From contig CAJUKE010000009.1 in assembly GCA_910587075.1 (NCBI GenBank), positions 9,697-73,696 on the forward strand: a DNA stretch of 64,000 nt. The letters are read 5' to 3'. Made by a program: the position numbers and the translations under genes. The first letter of the stretch is position 1; the number at the start of each line of letters is the position of its first letter. This document shows, in pieces, positions 25,166-34,183 of the stretch. The notes under the pieces are model-generated. The model ran no database searches. It had not been told where the DNA came from and saw only the letters and a list, made by a program, of their open reading frames with translations. This DNA is from an uncultured Muribaculaceae bacterium. Lineage in GTDB: Bacteria > Bacteroidota > Bacteroidia > Bacteroidales > Muribaculaceae.

Positions 25166-27127
25166 ATGTCAAACGATTTATTTGACTTAGACGAAAAAGA
25201 ACAGAAGCAGGAAGAATACAGCGCCAGCAACATCCAGGTGCTCGAAGGACTTGAGGCCGTGCGCAAGCGCCCGGCCATGTATATCGGCGACATCAGCGCC
25301 AAGGGTCTTCACCACCTGGTGTACGAGGTGGTCGACAACTCGATCGACGAGGCCCTCGCCGGATTCTGCACCCACATCGAGGTAACCATCAACGAGGACA
25401 ACTCGATAACCGTTGTCGACAACGGCCGCGGCATCCCCGTCGATATGCACGAGAAAGAGCACAAGAGCGCCCTCGAAGTGGTGCTGACGGTGCTCCACGC
25501 CGGCGGCAAGTTTGACAAAGGCTCCTACAAGGTGTCGGGCGGCCTCCACGGCGTGGGCGTCAGCTGCGTAAACGCCCTCTCGACCTACCTGCGCGCCGAA
25601 GTGCGCCGCGGCGGCAAGGTGTACATGCAGGAATACTCCTGCGGCAAGCCGACCTCCGAGCTCAAGGTGATCGGCGAGAGCGACGACCACGGCACCTCGA
25701 TCACCTTCCTGCCCGACTCGTCGATCTTCACCGTAAGCATCTACGACTACGACGTGCTGGCCAACCGCCTGCGCGACCTCGCGTTCCTCAACGCCGGCAT
25801 ATCGCTGACCCTCACCGACCTGCGCCAGCGCGACAGCGAGGGTAACGCCCGCCGCGAGGTGTTCTACTCGGCCAACGGCCTGGAGGAGTTCGTGCAATAC
25901 ATCGACTCCAACAAGGAGCCGCTCATCCAGCATGTGATCCACCTTACGACCGAGCGCCAGGGTATCCCCGTGGAAGTGGCCCTGACGTACAACACCTCGT
26001 TCAACGAGAACGTATACTCCTTTGTAAACAACATCAACACCATCGAGGGTGGCACGCACCTCAGCGGATTCCGCCGCGGCCTCACCACCACCCTGAAAAA
26101 ATACGCCGACGACAACAAGCTCCTTGAAAAGAGCAAGGTCGAAATCGCCGGCGACGACTTCCGCGAGGGCCTCACAGCCGTGATCTCAGTGAAGGTGATG
26201 GAGCCCCAGTTCGAGGGTCAGACCAAGACGAAACTCGGCAACTCCGAGGTGACCGGCGCGGTGAGCGCCGCCGTGAGCGACGCCCTGCGCAACTACCTCG
26301 AAGAGCACCCCAAGGAAGCCAAGATCATCGTTGAGAAGGTAGTGCTCGCCGCCCAGGCGCGCCAGGCGGCCTACAACGCCCGAGTGAAGATACAGCGCAA
26401 GTCGCCCCTCAGCGGCGGCGGCCTCCCCGGCAAACTCGCCGACTGCTCCAGCCGCACAGCCGAGGAGTGCGAGATCTTCCTGGTCGAGGGTGACTCCGCG
26501 GGCGGCACCGCCAAGAGCGGCCGCGACCGCCGTTTCCAGGCCATCCTCCCCCTGCGAGGCAAGGTGCTCAACGTCGAGAAGGCCATGGACCACAAGGTGT
26601 TCGAGTCGGAGCAGATCACCAACATCTTCCGCGCCCTCCGCGTGACCATCGGCACCGAGAACGACCCCAAGGAGGCCAACCTCGCCAAGCTGGCCTACCA
26701 CAAGGTGATCATCATGACCGATGCCGACGTCGACGGCTCGCACATCGCGACGCTGCTGATGACCCTCTTCTTCCGCCGTATGCGCCCCATCATTGAGCAG
26801 GGGTACCTCTACCTGGCCACCCCGCCCCTCTACAAGTGCGTGCGCGGCAAGGTCGAGGAGTACTGCTGGACCGAGCAGCAGCGTCAGGCCTTCATCGACA
26901 AATACGGGCCGCAGACCCGCGTGCAGCGCTACAAGGGTCTCGGTGAGATGAGCGCCGAGGAGCTCCGCGACACCACCATGTCGCCCGAGGGACGTATGCT
27001 CAAACAAGTGCAGATTTCCGACGCCGCCGCCGCCGACCGCATCTTCTCGATGCTCATGGGCGAGGACGTGGCACCCCGCCGCGAGTTCATCGAGGCCAAC
27101 GCCAACTACGCTAACATCGACGCATAA
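25166..27127 (+). CDS. gyrB: DNA gyrase subunit B
   Basis: ATPase subunit of type II topoisomerase that supercoils DNA with GyrA. The 653-residue length is typical for Bacteroidetes. The GHKL ATPase has YEVVDNSIDEALAGF, DNGRGIPVDMH and GGLHGVGVSCVNAL; the toprim domain has FLVEGDSAGGTAKSGRDR and IIMTDADVDGSHI; the C-terminal RYKGLGEM follows. A preceding exact promoter drives it and a long hairpin ends it. Confidence 0.97.
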   Translation: MSNDLFDLDEKEQKQEEYSASNIQVLEGLEAVRKRPAMYIGDISAKGLHHLVYEVVDNSIDEALAGFCTHIEVTINEDNSITVVDNGRGIPVDMHEKEHKSALEVVLTVLHAGGKFDKGSYKVSGGLHGVGVSCVNALSTYLRAEVRRGGKVYMQEYSCGKPTSELKVIGESDDHGTSITFLPDSSIFTVSIYDYDVLANRLRDLAFLNAGISLTLTDLRQRDSEGNARREVFYSANGLEEFVQYIDSNKEPLIQHVIHLTTERQGIPVEVALTYNTSFNENVYSFVNNINTIEGGTHLSGFRRGLTTTLKKYADDNKLLEKSKVEIAGDDFREGLTAVISVKVMEPQFEGQTKTKLGNSEVTGAVSAAVSDALRNYLEEHPKEAKIIVEKVVLAAQARQAAYNARVKIQRKSPLSGGGLPGKLADCSSRTAEECEIFLVEGDSAGGTAKSGRDRRFQAILPLRGKVLNVEKAMDHKVFESEQITNIFRALRVTIGTENDPKEANLAKLAYHKVIIMTDADVDGSHIATLLMTLFFRRMRPIIEQGYLYLATPPLYKCVRGKVEEYCWTEQQRQAFIDKYGPQTRVQRYKGLGEMSAEELRDTTMSPEGRMLKQVQISDAAAADRIFSMLMGEDVAPRREFIEANANYANIDA

Positions 27128-27140
27128 AGCACGCCATTGA

Positions 27141-27178
27141 TTGTGACGCTTAACATTTCCAGGTGTTAAGCGTTACAA
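27141..27178 (+). terminator. Long hairpin between gyrB and rnr
   Basis: Fifteen-bp stem with one G-U pair: ttgtgacgcttaaca (27141-27155) against tgttaagcgttacaa (27164-27178) with an 8-base loop. No T-run follows, so it may act as a processing or attenuation site as well as a terminator. Confidence 0.55.
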
Positions 27179-27249
27179 TATATATAACGACTACACGGTC
27201 CCGACGGCTTCAGACTCCGCCCGACCACCATTATAACCCCAACAGCATT

Positions 27250-29625
27250 ATGGCCAAAGCTAAACAAGCCGTACAGAAGCTGCGCGACACCGTCGGGCAG
27301 TTCATCGCAGAGCAGAAAAACAACTCATTCAACTATAAACAAGTATCCGCCGCCGTAGGAGCCAAGACCCCCGCGGCGCAGAAGCAGGTGGCTATGATGC
27401 TGGCCGAAATGGCGTTCGACGGCATTCTGATCGAGAACGCCCCGGGGTCGTACCGCTCGCCGCAGCGCACCAACGTGGCCACCGGCACCTTCGTGCGCCG
27501 CTCCAACGGCAAGAACAGTGTCATCACCGACGACGACAACGAAACCATCTTCGTGGCCGAGCGCAACGCCCGCCACGCCCTCAACGGCGACCGCGTGAAG
27601 GTTACCGTGGCCGCCGCCCGCAAGGGTGCCGAGGCCGAAGCCGAAGTGATCGAGATCATCGAGCGCAAGGAGCAGAACCTCATAGGCACCCTGCAGGTCG
27701 ACAAGGCCGTTACCTTCCTTAAGACCGACTCCAAATTCTTGGGCTTCGACATCTTTATCCCCCGCGACAAGATCAAGGGGGGCAAGGACGGCGACAAGGC
27801 CGTTGTGCGCATCACCGACTGGCCCGACGAGGCCAAGAACCCCCGCGGCGAGGTAGTCGACATCCTTGGGAAGGCCGGCGAGAACAATGCCGAAATCCAC
27901 GCCATCCTCGCCGAGTTCGGCCTCCCCTACCGCTACCCGCAGGCCGTGGAGAAAGCCGCCGACAAAATCGACGCCGGAATCACTCCCGAGGAGATTTCGC
28001 GCCGCGAGGATTTCCGCAAGGTGACCACCTTTACCATCGACCCCAAGGACGCCAAGGACTTTGACGACGCCCTCTCGATACGCCGCCTCGACAACGGCAA
28101 CTGGGAGGTAGGCGTTCACATCGCCGACGTGACCCACTACGTCACCCCCAACTCCATAATCGACCGCGAGGCCCAGAAGCGCGCCACGTCGGTCTACCTC
28201 GTTGACCGCGTCGTACCGATGCTCCCCGAGCACCTCTGCAACGGCATATGCTCGCTGCGCCCCAACGAGGAGAAGCTCGCCTTCTCGGTAATCTTCGAGC
28301 TCGACCAGCAGGCCAACGTGCTGAATTCGCGCATAACCCGCACCGTGATCGAGAGCGACCGCCGCTTCGCCTATGAAGAGGCCCAGGACGTTATCGAAAC
28401 CGGAGAGGGGGATATGAAGGAGGAGATCCTAACCCTCGACCACCTCGCCAAGGAGCTACGCGCCCGCCGCTTCGAGAACGGCTCGGTGGACTTCGACCGC
28501 GAGGAGGTGCGCTTCGACATAGACGAGACGGGGCACCCCGTGGGCGTGTACTTCAAGGTGTCGAAGGACGCCAACAAGCTCATCGAGGAGTTCATGCTCC
28601 TGGCCAACAAGACCGTGGCCACCGCCATCGGCAAGGTCGAAGGGCGCAAGAAGGCCAAAGCGTTCGTTTACCGCATCCATGACCAGCCCGACCCCGAGCG
28701 CCTGGCCGACCTGGCAAAGCTCGCCGCCGCCTTCGGCTACCGCCTGAAGACCACCGGCACCCCCCGCGAAATCAACCGCTCGATCAACAAGATGCTGAAG
28801 GACGTAAAGGGGAAAGGCGAGGAGAACTACCTGTCGGTGCTCGCCATACGCTCCATGGCCAAAGCGATTTACACCACGGAGAACATCGGCCACTACGGCC
28901 TGGGCTTCGACTACTACACCCACTTCACATCGCCCATACGCCGCTACCCCGATATGATGGTACACCGCCTGCTCGACCGCTACCTGAACGGCGGGCGCAG
29001 CGTGAGCCTCGACAAACTCGAAGACGAATGCAAGCACTCGTCGGAGATGGAGCAGCTGGCGGCCAACGCCGAGCGCGCCTCGATCAAATACAAGCAGGTC
29101 GAATATATGGCCGACCACATAGCCGAAGAGTACGAAGGGATGATTTCCGGCGTTACCGAATGGGGCATCTATGTGGAGCTGGACGAGAACAAGTGCGAGG
29201 GCCTGGTGCCGATGCGCGACATGGCCGACGACTACTATGACTTCGACGAGAAGAACTTCCTGATCCGCGGACGGCGCCGCGGCAACGTGTACCGCCTCGG
29301 CGACAAGGTGCGCGTGCGCGTGGCCAACGCCAACCTCGAACGCAAGCAGCTCGACTTCCTCCTCGTGGATTCCCGCGGCAACCGCCCGGGCGAGGACGAC
29401 CTCGGCTTCACCAACCCCAAGACCCACGGCCCCCACGGCCCGAACCCCGCCAAAGCCGCCCGCGCCAAGGAAAAGGCCGAGCGCAAGGAGGAGCGCCGCA
29501 TGACCCGCGGCGAAAAGGCAACCGCCGCGGCCCGCAAGGCCCGCAAGGCCAAGGCCGACAAGGGGGGCAAGACCACCCAGGGTGGCGTGAAGAAAACCAC
29601 CCGCCGCCAGCCCAGGAGGCGCTGA
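27250..29625 (+). CDS. rnr: Ribonuclease R
   Basis: 3'-5' exoribonuclease that degrades structured RNA; 791 residues. The start MAKAKQAVQKLRDTV follows a leader. Cold-shock domains are followed by the RNB catalytic core (DAKDFDDALSIRRLD, GVHIADVTHYV, FTSPIRRYPDMMVHRLL), an S1 domain (GMISGVTEWGIYVEL), and a long Lys/Arg-rich tail of about 60 residues (EKAERKEERRMTRGEKATAA) typical of RNase R. Confidence 0.95.
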   Translation: MAKAKQAVQKLRDTVGQFIAEQKNNSFNYKQVSAAVGAKTPAAQKQVAMMLAEMAFDGILIENAPGSYRSPQRTNVATGTFVRRSNGKNSVITDDDNETIFVAERNARHALNGDRVKVTVAAARKGAEAEAEVIEIIERKEQNLIGTLQVDKAVTFLKTDSKFLGFDIFIPRDKIKGGKDGDKAVVRITDWPDEAKNPRGEVVDILGKAGENNAEIHAILAEFGLPYRYPQAVEKAADKIDAGITPEEISRREDFRKVTTFTIDPKDAKDFDDALSIRRLDNGNWEVGVHIADVTHYVTPNSIIDREAQKRATSVYLVDRVVPMLPEHLCNGICSLRPNEEKLAFSVIFELDQQANVLNSRITRTVIESDRRFAYEEAQDVIETGEGDMKEEILTLDHLAKELRARRFENGSVDFDREEVRFDIDETGHPVGVYFKVSKDANKLIEEFMLLANKTVATAIGKVEGRKKAKAFVYRIHDQPDPERLADLAKLAAAFGYRLKTTGTPREINRSINKMLKDVKGKGEENYLSVLAIRSMAKAIYTTENIGHYGLGFDYYTHFTSPIRRYPDMMVHRLLDRYLNGGRSVSLDKLEDECKHSSEMEQLAANAERASIKYKQVEYMADHIAEEYEGMISGVTEWGIYVELDENKCEGLVPMRDMADDYYDFDEKNFLIRGRRRGNVYRLGDKVRVRVANANLERKQLDFLLVDSRGNRPGEDDLGFTNPKTHGPHGPNPAKAARAKEKAERKEERRMTRGEKATAAARKARKAKADKGGKTTQGGVKKTTRRQPRRR

Positions 29626-29730
29626 GCGCCCCTCAGGCCCCGGGCGCGGCTCCGCGCAGCGAGCCGCGACAGAGGGCAAGCCATACCGAACCAATCATTT
29701 GTAACACAACAAAATAAGATATAGAGCCAT

Positions 29731-30834
29731 ATGTCACTTCAATGCGGCATCGTAGGACTGCCCAACGTAGGCAAATCCACGCTTTTCAACTGTCTCTCCA
29801 ACGCCAAGGCCCAGTCGGCCAATTTCCCGTTCTGCACCATCGAGCCTAACGTGGGTGTGATCACCGTGCCCGACGACCGCCTCAACAAACTCGTGGAGAT
29901 GTGCCAGCCCAAGAGCGTGGTGCCCGCCACGGTTGAAATCGTCGACATCGCCGGCCTCGTGAAGGGCGCGAGCAAGGGTGAGGGCCTGGGGAACAAGTTC
30001 CTGGCCAACATCCGCGAAACCGACGCCATACTGCACGTTCTGCGCTGCTTCGACGACGACAACATAACCCACGTCGACGGCACAGTCGACCCCGTGCGCG
30101 ACAAGGAAATCATCGACTACGAACTCCAGCTCAAGGACCTCGAAACCGTTGAGAGCCGCATAGCCAAAACCCAAAAACAGGCACAGACCGGGGGCGACAA
30201 GGTGGCCAAGATGCAGTACGAGGTGCTGCTCCGCTTCAAGGAGGCGCTCGACCAGGGTAAGGCCGCGCGCACCGTCACCCTCGACACCCCCGACGAGCAG
30301 AAGTTCGCCCGCGAGCTCTTCCTGCTCACCAACAAGCCGGTGCTGTACGTTTGCAACGTCGACGACTCCTCGGCCGTCGACGGCAACAAGTATGTCGACG
30401 CCGTTCGCGAAGCCGTAAAGGATGAGAACGCGCAGATACTGATCGTGGCGGCCCAGACCGAGAGCGAAATAGCCGAACTCGACACCTACGAGGAGCGCCA
30501 GGAGTTCCTCAACGAGATAGGGCTGGAGGAGTCGGGCGTGTCGCGCCTGATCCGCGCCGCCTACGCTCTGCTCAACCTCCAGACGTTCTTCACCGCCGGA
30601 GCCGACGAGGTGCGCGCCTGGACCTTCATCCGCGGCTCCAAGGCACCGCAGTGCGCCGGAATCATCCACACCGACTTCGAGAAGGGATTCATCCGCGCCG
30701 AAGTGATCAAATACGACGACTATGTGACCCTCGGCGGCGAAACCGCCGTGAAGGAGGCCGGCAAGCTCGCCGTGGAAGGTAAAGAGTATGTGGCCCAGGA
30801 CGGCGACATCATGCACTTCCGCTTCAATGTGTGA
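29731..30834 (+). CDS. ychF: YchF/OLA1-family ATPase
   Basis: Universally conserved P-loop NTPase that prefers ATP and binds ribosomes. The 367-residue product has GLPNVGKSTLFNCLS (G1), NFPFCTIEPNVGVI (G2), DIAGLVKGASKGEGLGNKFL (G3) and a C-terminal TGS domain (FIRGSKAPQCAGIIHTDFEK). The G4 motif is NVDD rather than NKxD, as usual for this family. Plus strand, followed at 21 bases by a hydrolase gene. Confidence 0.96.
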   Translation: MSLQCGIVGLPNVGKSTLFNCLSNAKAQSANFPFCTIEPNVGVITVPDDRLNKLVEMCQPKSVVPATVEIVDIAGLVKGASKGEGLGNKFLANIRETDAILHVLRCFDDDNITHVDGTVDPVRDKEIIDYELQLKDLETVESRIAKTQKQAQTGGDKVAKMQYEVLLRFKEALDQGKAARTVTLDTPDEQKFARELFLLTNKPVLYVCNVDDSSAVDGNKYVDAVREAVKDENAQILIVAAQTESEIAELDTYEERQEFLNEIGLEESGVSRLIRAAYALLNLQTFFTAGADEVRAWTFIRGSKAPQCAGIIHTDFEKGFIRAEVIKYDDYVTLGGETAVKEAGKLAVEGKEYVAQDGDIMHFRFNV

Positions 30835-30855
30835 CCCGGCGCCGAACGCTAACCA

Positions 30856-31644
30856 ATGAATATGAAACTCACGATACTCGGTAGCGGCACCTCCACGGGG
30901 GTGCCGCAACTGCGTTGCGACTGCCGGGTGTGCCGCTCGACCGACCCGCTCGACAGCCGCCTGCGCTGCTCGGCCCTGCTGGAGACCGGCGGGAAACAGA
31001 TACTGATCGACTGCGGGCCCGACTTCCGCGAGCAGATGCTCCGCTACCACCGCGAGGGGAACCTCGACGCGCTGCTGCTGACCCATCAGCACTACGACCA
31101 TGTGGGGGGAGTCGATGACCTGCGACCCTACTGCTACTACAACCGCGAGCCGCGCGACTTTCCCGTTTACTGCACCGAGGCCGTGGCCGACGCCCTGCGG
31201 GCGAGCATCCCCTACAGCTTCGCGACGGAGAAATACCCCGGCGTGCCCACCTACGAGCTGCATATCACAGAGCCCTTCCGGCCTTTCATCGCCGCCGGGG
31301 TCGAGGTGCTTCCGGTGCCCGCCACGCATTCAATCGACTACCATCTGCCGGTGACCGGGTTCCGATTCGGTGACCTGGCCTATCTGACCGATGTGAAAAC
31401 AATCGCCCCGGATGCCGTAGAGGCGCTCCGAGGCGTGAAAGTGTTGGTTGTGAACGCGCTGCGCGTGGAGCCGCACCGCTCGCATATGTCGCTGTCGGAG
31501 GCTCTCGACTTAGTGCGCGAGATAGCACCCGAGCGAGCCTACCTCACACATATTTCCCACGGGCTGGGCCTCCACAAAGAGGTGTCGGAAACGCTCCCCG
31601 AAGGGGTGTTCCTCGCCTACGACGGACTGGAAATAACCATCTGA
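30856..31644 (+). CDS. Metallo-beta-lactamase-fold hydrolase (PhnP-like)
   Basis: A 262-residue member of the MBL fold. LLTHQHYDHVGGVDDLRPY is the HxHxDH metal motif; GSGTSTGVPQLRCDCRVCRS near the N-terminus (with three Cys) and the closing AYLTHISHGLGLHKE match the PhnP-like/cyclic phosphodiesterase group. Likely a phosphodiesterase; substrate unknown. Start could be the second Met (30862). Probably cotranscribed with ychF. Confidence 0.82.
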   Translation: MNMKLTILGSGTSTGVPQLRCDCRVCRSTDPLDSRLRCSALLETGGKQILIDCGPDFREQMLRYHREGNLDALLLTHQHYDHVGGVDDLRPYCYYNREPRDFPVYCTEAVADALRASIPYSFATEKYPGVPTYELHITEPFRPFIAAGVEVLPVPATHSIDYHLPVTGFRFGDLAYLTDVKTIAPDAVEALRGVKVLVVNALRVEPHRSHMSLSEALDLVREIAPERAYLTHISHGLGLHKEVSETLPEGVFLAYDGLEITI

Positions 31645-31680
31645 CCGGGGGTAGCCCCCGGCAGAGGGTTGCCCGGGCCG

Positions 31681-32826
31681 TCAGGCCATATGCACATCGA
31701 GCTGCGGGAAGGGGAAGTGGGCCCCGACGGAGGGAAGCTCGTTGTAGAACTTCTCATTGTAATAGTAGAACACGGCCCAGTAGTCGCTGGTCTTGGTCCA
31801 GGCGCGCACCTGGATGTCGACCGACGATGCCGCCAGCTCGCTGAGATACACCGCCGGAGCGTAGTTAGGCTTGGGGAGCATGGCAAGCAACTCGGCCTCG
31901 CGGTCCTGCTCCCACTGCGATATTTTTTCCTTGGTCTTGCGGTGGCGGAAGAGAACTTTGTCCCAGAACGTGCGCTTCCTTTCGGGAGCCGCTGCCGCTT
32001 CCGACGCGGGAGTTTCGGCGGCGAGCGCGGCGGCGGAAGCCCCGACGGCGTTTTCCTCAGCCGTGCCAACCACCTGGAGATCCTTTTCATCGCCAAGGTC
32101 GTCGCCCTGCTCGATGCGGCTGTCGGCACGGAACATATTCAGGATGGCCTCGCGCACGGCGTTCACATCGTCGCCGTAGGAGATGGATATGGTCCAGGTT
32201 ACGCGGCGGTATGCCTCGCGCGACCAGTTGTTGACGCTCCCGGTTGAAAGGGAGCCGTTGGGGATGGAAATCGACTTATTGTCGTAGGTGGTGATAATGG
32301 TGGAGAAAATCTGTATCTCTCTCACAGTTCCGGCGTACCCCTGCACCTCGATATAGTCGCCGATCTTATACGGCTTGAGGAGCAGAATTAGCACCCCGCC
32401 GGCGAAATTCTGGAGCGTGCCGCTGAGCGCCATACCGATAGCGACACCGGCGGAGGCGAAAATCGCGAGGAACGAGGTGGTCTCGATGCCGATAATGCCA
32501 ATCACCGTCACTATCAATATGAAGTACAGCACGATATTGATCAGCGACAACACGAAGGTGCTCAGCGAGGTATCGACCTTTCGGCGGATGAATATGGCAG
32601 ATACGATTTTGAAAATCTTGCGTATAATGAACCGACCGACATAGAACACGAGGATGGCTATGGCGACATTGATGGCGAAGTTCACCATCGTTTCGGCCAG
32701 ACGCCCCAGGAGGTCGTTGAACGAAAGGTCCTTGAGCATGGCCAGGTCCTCCTTGACGTTCGGAAGGTCCTCAGGCGCTGGTGTGGCGGGTGTCAGCCCC
32801 GGAAACACGTCTTGCAGAAAAAACAT
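31681..32826 (-). CDS. Mechanosensitive channel of the MscS family
   Basis: A 381-residue membrane protein. Three transmembrane helices (about 45-70, 90-113, 116-150); helix 3 has the pore-lining AIFASAGVAIGMALSGTLQNFAGGV. The beta domain (GDYIEVQGYAGTVREIQIFSTII) is standard. Between residues about 238 and 318 the cytoplasmic alpha/beta domain is interrupted by an insert: an Ala/Glu-rich run and a strongly basic/charged helix (ERKRTFWDKVLFRHRKTKEK). The protein then returns to normal MscS sequence (SSVDIQVRAW, VGAHFPFPQLDVHM). Likely relieves osmotic downshock. Confidence 0.88.
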   Translation of the reverse strand: MFFLQDVFPGLTPATPAPEDLPNVKEDLAMLKDLSFNDLLGRLAETMVNFAINVAIAILVFYVGRFIIRKIFKIVSAIFIRRKVDTSLSTFVLSLINIVLYFILIVTVIGIIGIETTSFLAIFASAGVAIGMALSGTLQNFAGGVLILLLKPYKIGDYIEVQGYAGTVREIQIFSTIITTYDNKSISIPNGSLSTGSVNNWSREAYRRVTWTISISYGDDVNAVREAILNMFRADSRIEQGDDLGDEKDLQVVGTAEENAVGASAAALAAETPASEAAAAPERKRTFWDKVLFRHRKTKEKISQWEQDREAELLAMLPKPNYAPAVYLSELAASSVDIQVRAWTKTSDYWAVFYYYNEKFYNELPSVGAHFPFPQLDVHMA

Positions 32827-32888
32827 AATTTTATTTGCTAAGGCAGAGTTATGAGGTAATTATGGATAATAGTTGAAGGGGGAAAGGC

Positions 32889-34088
32889 TTACTCATACAG
32901 GCGGGAGGCCACGTCGCGGTACCACTTAAGCTGTCGGTAGCTCTGGCGGGAGGCATCCTGTTCGGTAAAAAGGATGTAGGTGGTGAGGCCGCAATGGCGC
33001 CGTACGTTGAAGCGGTTTACCATATAGATACGCTCCGTGGCGCCTTGGAAACTCACAGCGCCGTCGAGAACGCTTTTCCAGCTATTGTACGCGGCGGGGT
33101 TCTCAACCAGGAGCTGCTCCATATAGTCGTCGAAGTCGAAATAGTTGTTGCCCGAATTCTGGAACTGCTGCACCGAGCCTTTTTGCGGCTGCGGGGGGCG
33201 CGAGGAGTAGATTTCGGCCGTGGCGGCAGCAAGGGGTTCGAGCTCGGCGGAGCGGACCACGGAGAGGGTGCAACCGCTCGTGTTCTGCTTGTAATAGAAG
33301 TCAAACGAAGCCTTTACCGCCGAAACGAGGTCGAGCTCCGGGGCGAACATATGCTTCAGCGCCTCGTGGTAACGGGCGCCATCGGCGGGGAGCTCGGCGG
33401 CTGAGGCGGCAAACAGTCCGGCCGACTCACGGAGCTCATACATCACCTCGACCGACGCCATATAGCAGCAGTCGAAGTAAATGAAGTCGAAGTAACGACC
33501 TTCGAGCACACGACCCAGGGCGCTGATACTCATTTTCTTGGCGCCGTCCTGGCCGAAACCGCGGGGAGCGGCGGCGGGGAGGGTCTCGGGGTTCTCGAAG
33601 CCGGTGTTGAGCCAGCCGTCGGCATGGCTCCAAAGCATAAGCCCCCGGCATTCGGCGGGAGCGAGCCGCTCGGCGTCGTCGAGCACCCGGCCCATACGCT
33701 CCATCGAGACGGAGGATAGGTCGCAGTCATATTCGGCGAGCGTCCTCTCCGAACCGTCGGGGAGGATTTCGAAAAGGCGCTGCTCAACGGCCTTGGTATC
33801 ATTGTTGGTGCCGTGGCGGAACACGAGCAACCGCCCCCCGGCAAGGTCGCCGGCGAGAGCCGCCTGCTTCATCTCCTCGATGTCGCGCTCGTCGAAGTAG
33901 CCACCGAGGTTGTTGTTGGCCGACATATATACCAGCACGACGCGGCTTACCTCCGAAGGTTCCGGCTCGGGGCACACAACCGGCTCGGGATCGTCGTCGT
34001 CAAAGCCGCAGGCCTGGAAGAGCGCCACCGCCGCGACCATAAGCGCCGCTATGCGCGCCCAATACCTGAATTGTCCTAATATATTCAT
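32889..34088 (-). CDS. Clostripain-family (C11) cysteine peptidase lipoprotein
   Basis: A 399-residue predicted lipoprotein; leader ALMVAAVALFQACGFDDDDPE gives a lipobox with Cys27 and a following acidic run (surface-export type). The peptidase core has the C11 dyad: LMLWSHADGWL (His155) and FIYFDCCYMASVEVMYEL (Cys208). C11 enzymes cleave after Arg/Lys and are common surface proteases of gut Bacteroidetes. Alone on the minus strand. Whether it self-cleaves was not determinable. Confidence 0.85.
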   Translation of the reverse strand: MNILGQFRYWARIAALMVAAVALFQACGFDDDDPEPVVCPEPEPSEVSRVVLVYMSANNNLGGYFDERDIEEMKQAALAGDLAGGRLLVFRHGTNNDTKAVEQRLFEILPDGSERTLAEYDCDLSSVSMERMGRVLDDAERLAPAECRGLMLWSHADGWLNTGFENPETLPAAAPRGFGQDGAKKMSISALGRVLEGRYFDFIYFDCCYMASVEVMYELRESAGLFAASAAELPADGARYHEALKHMFAPELDLVSAVKASFDFYYKQNTSGCTLSVVRSAELEPLAAATAEIYSSRPPQPQKGSVQQFQNSGNNYFDFDDYMEQLLVENPAAYNSWKSVLDGAVSFQGATERIYMVNRFNVRRHCGLTTYILFTEQDASRQSYRQLKWYRDVASRLYE

Positions 34089-34117
34089 ATAATCACTTAT
34101 ATAACGGCTTATGTGAT

Positions 34118-34162
34118 AAAATATTGCGGGGGCGCGTCAGGCCGTGCCCGACACACCCCCGC
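34118..34162 (-). terminator. Terminator after alaS
   Basis: Stem gcggggg (34126-34132) with cccccgc (34156-34162), followed on the minus strand by aatatttta. Confidence 0.6.
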
Positions 34163-34183
34163 TATATCATAGGCCGATAGGCA

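Noticed and set aside
29734..31329. 531-residue minus-strand frame opposite ychF and the MBL-fold gene
   Set aside because: The plus strand carries two well-supported proteins, and the antisense product lacks any recognisable motif.
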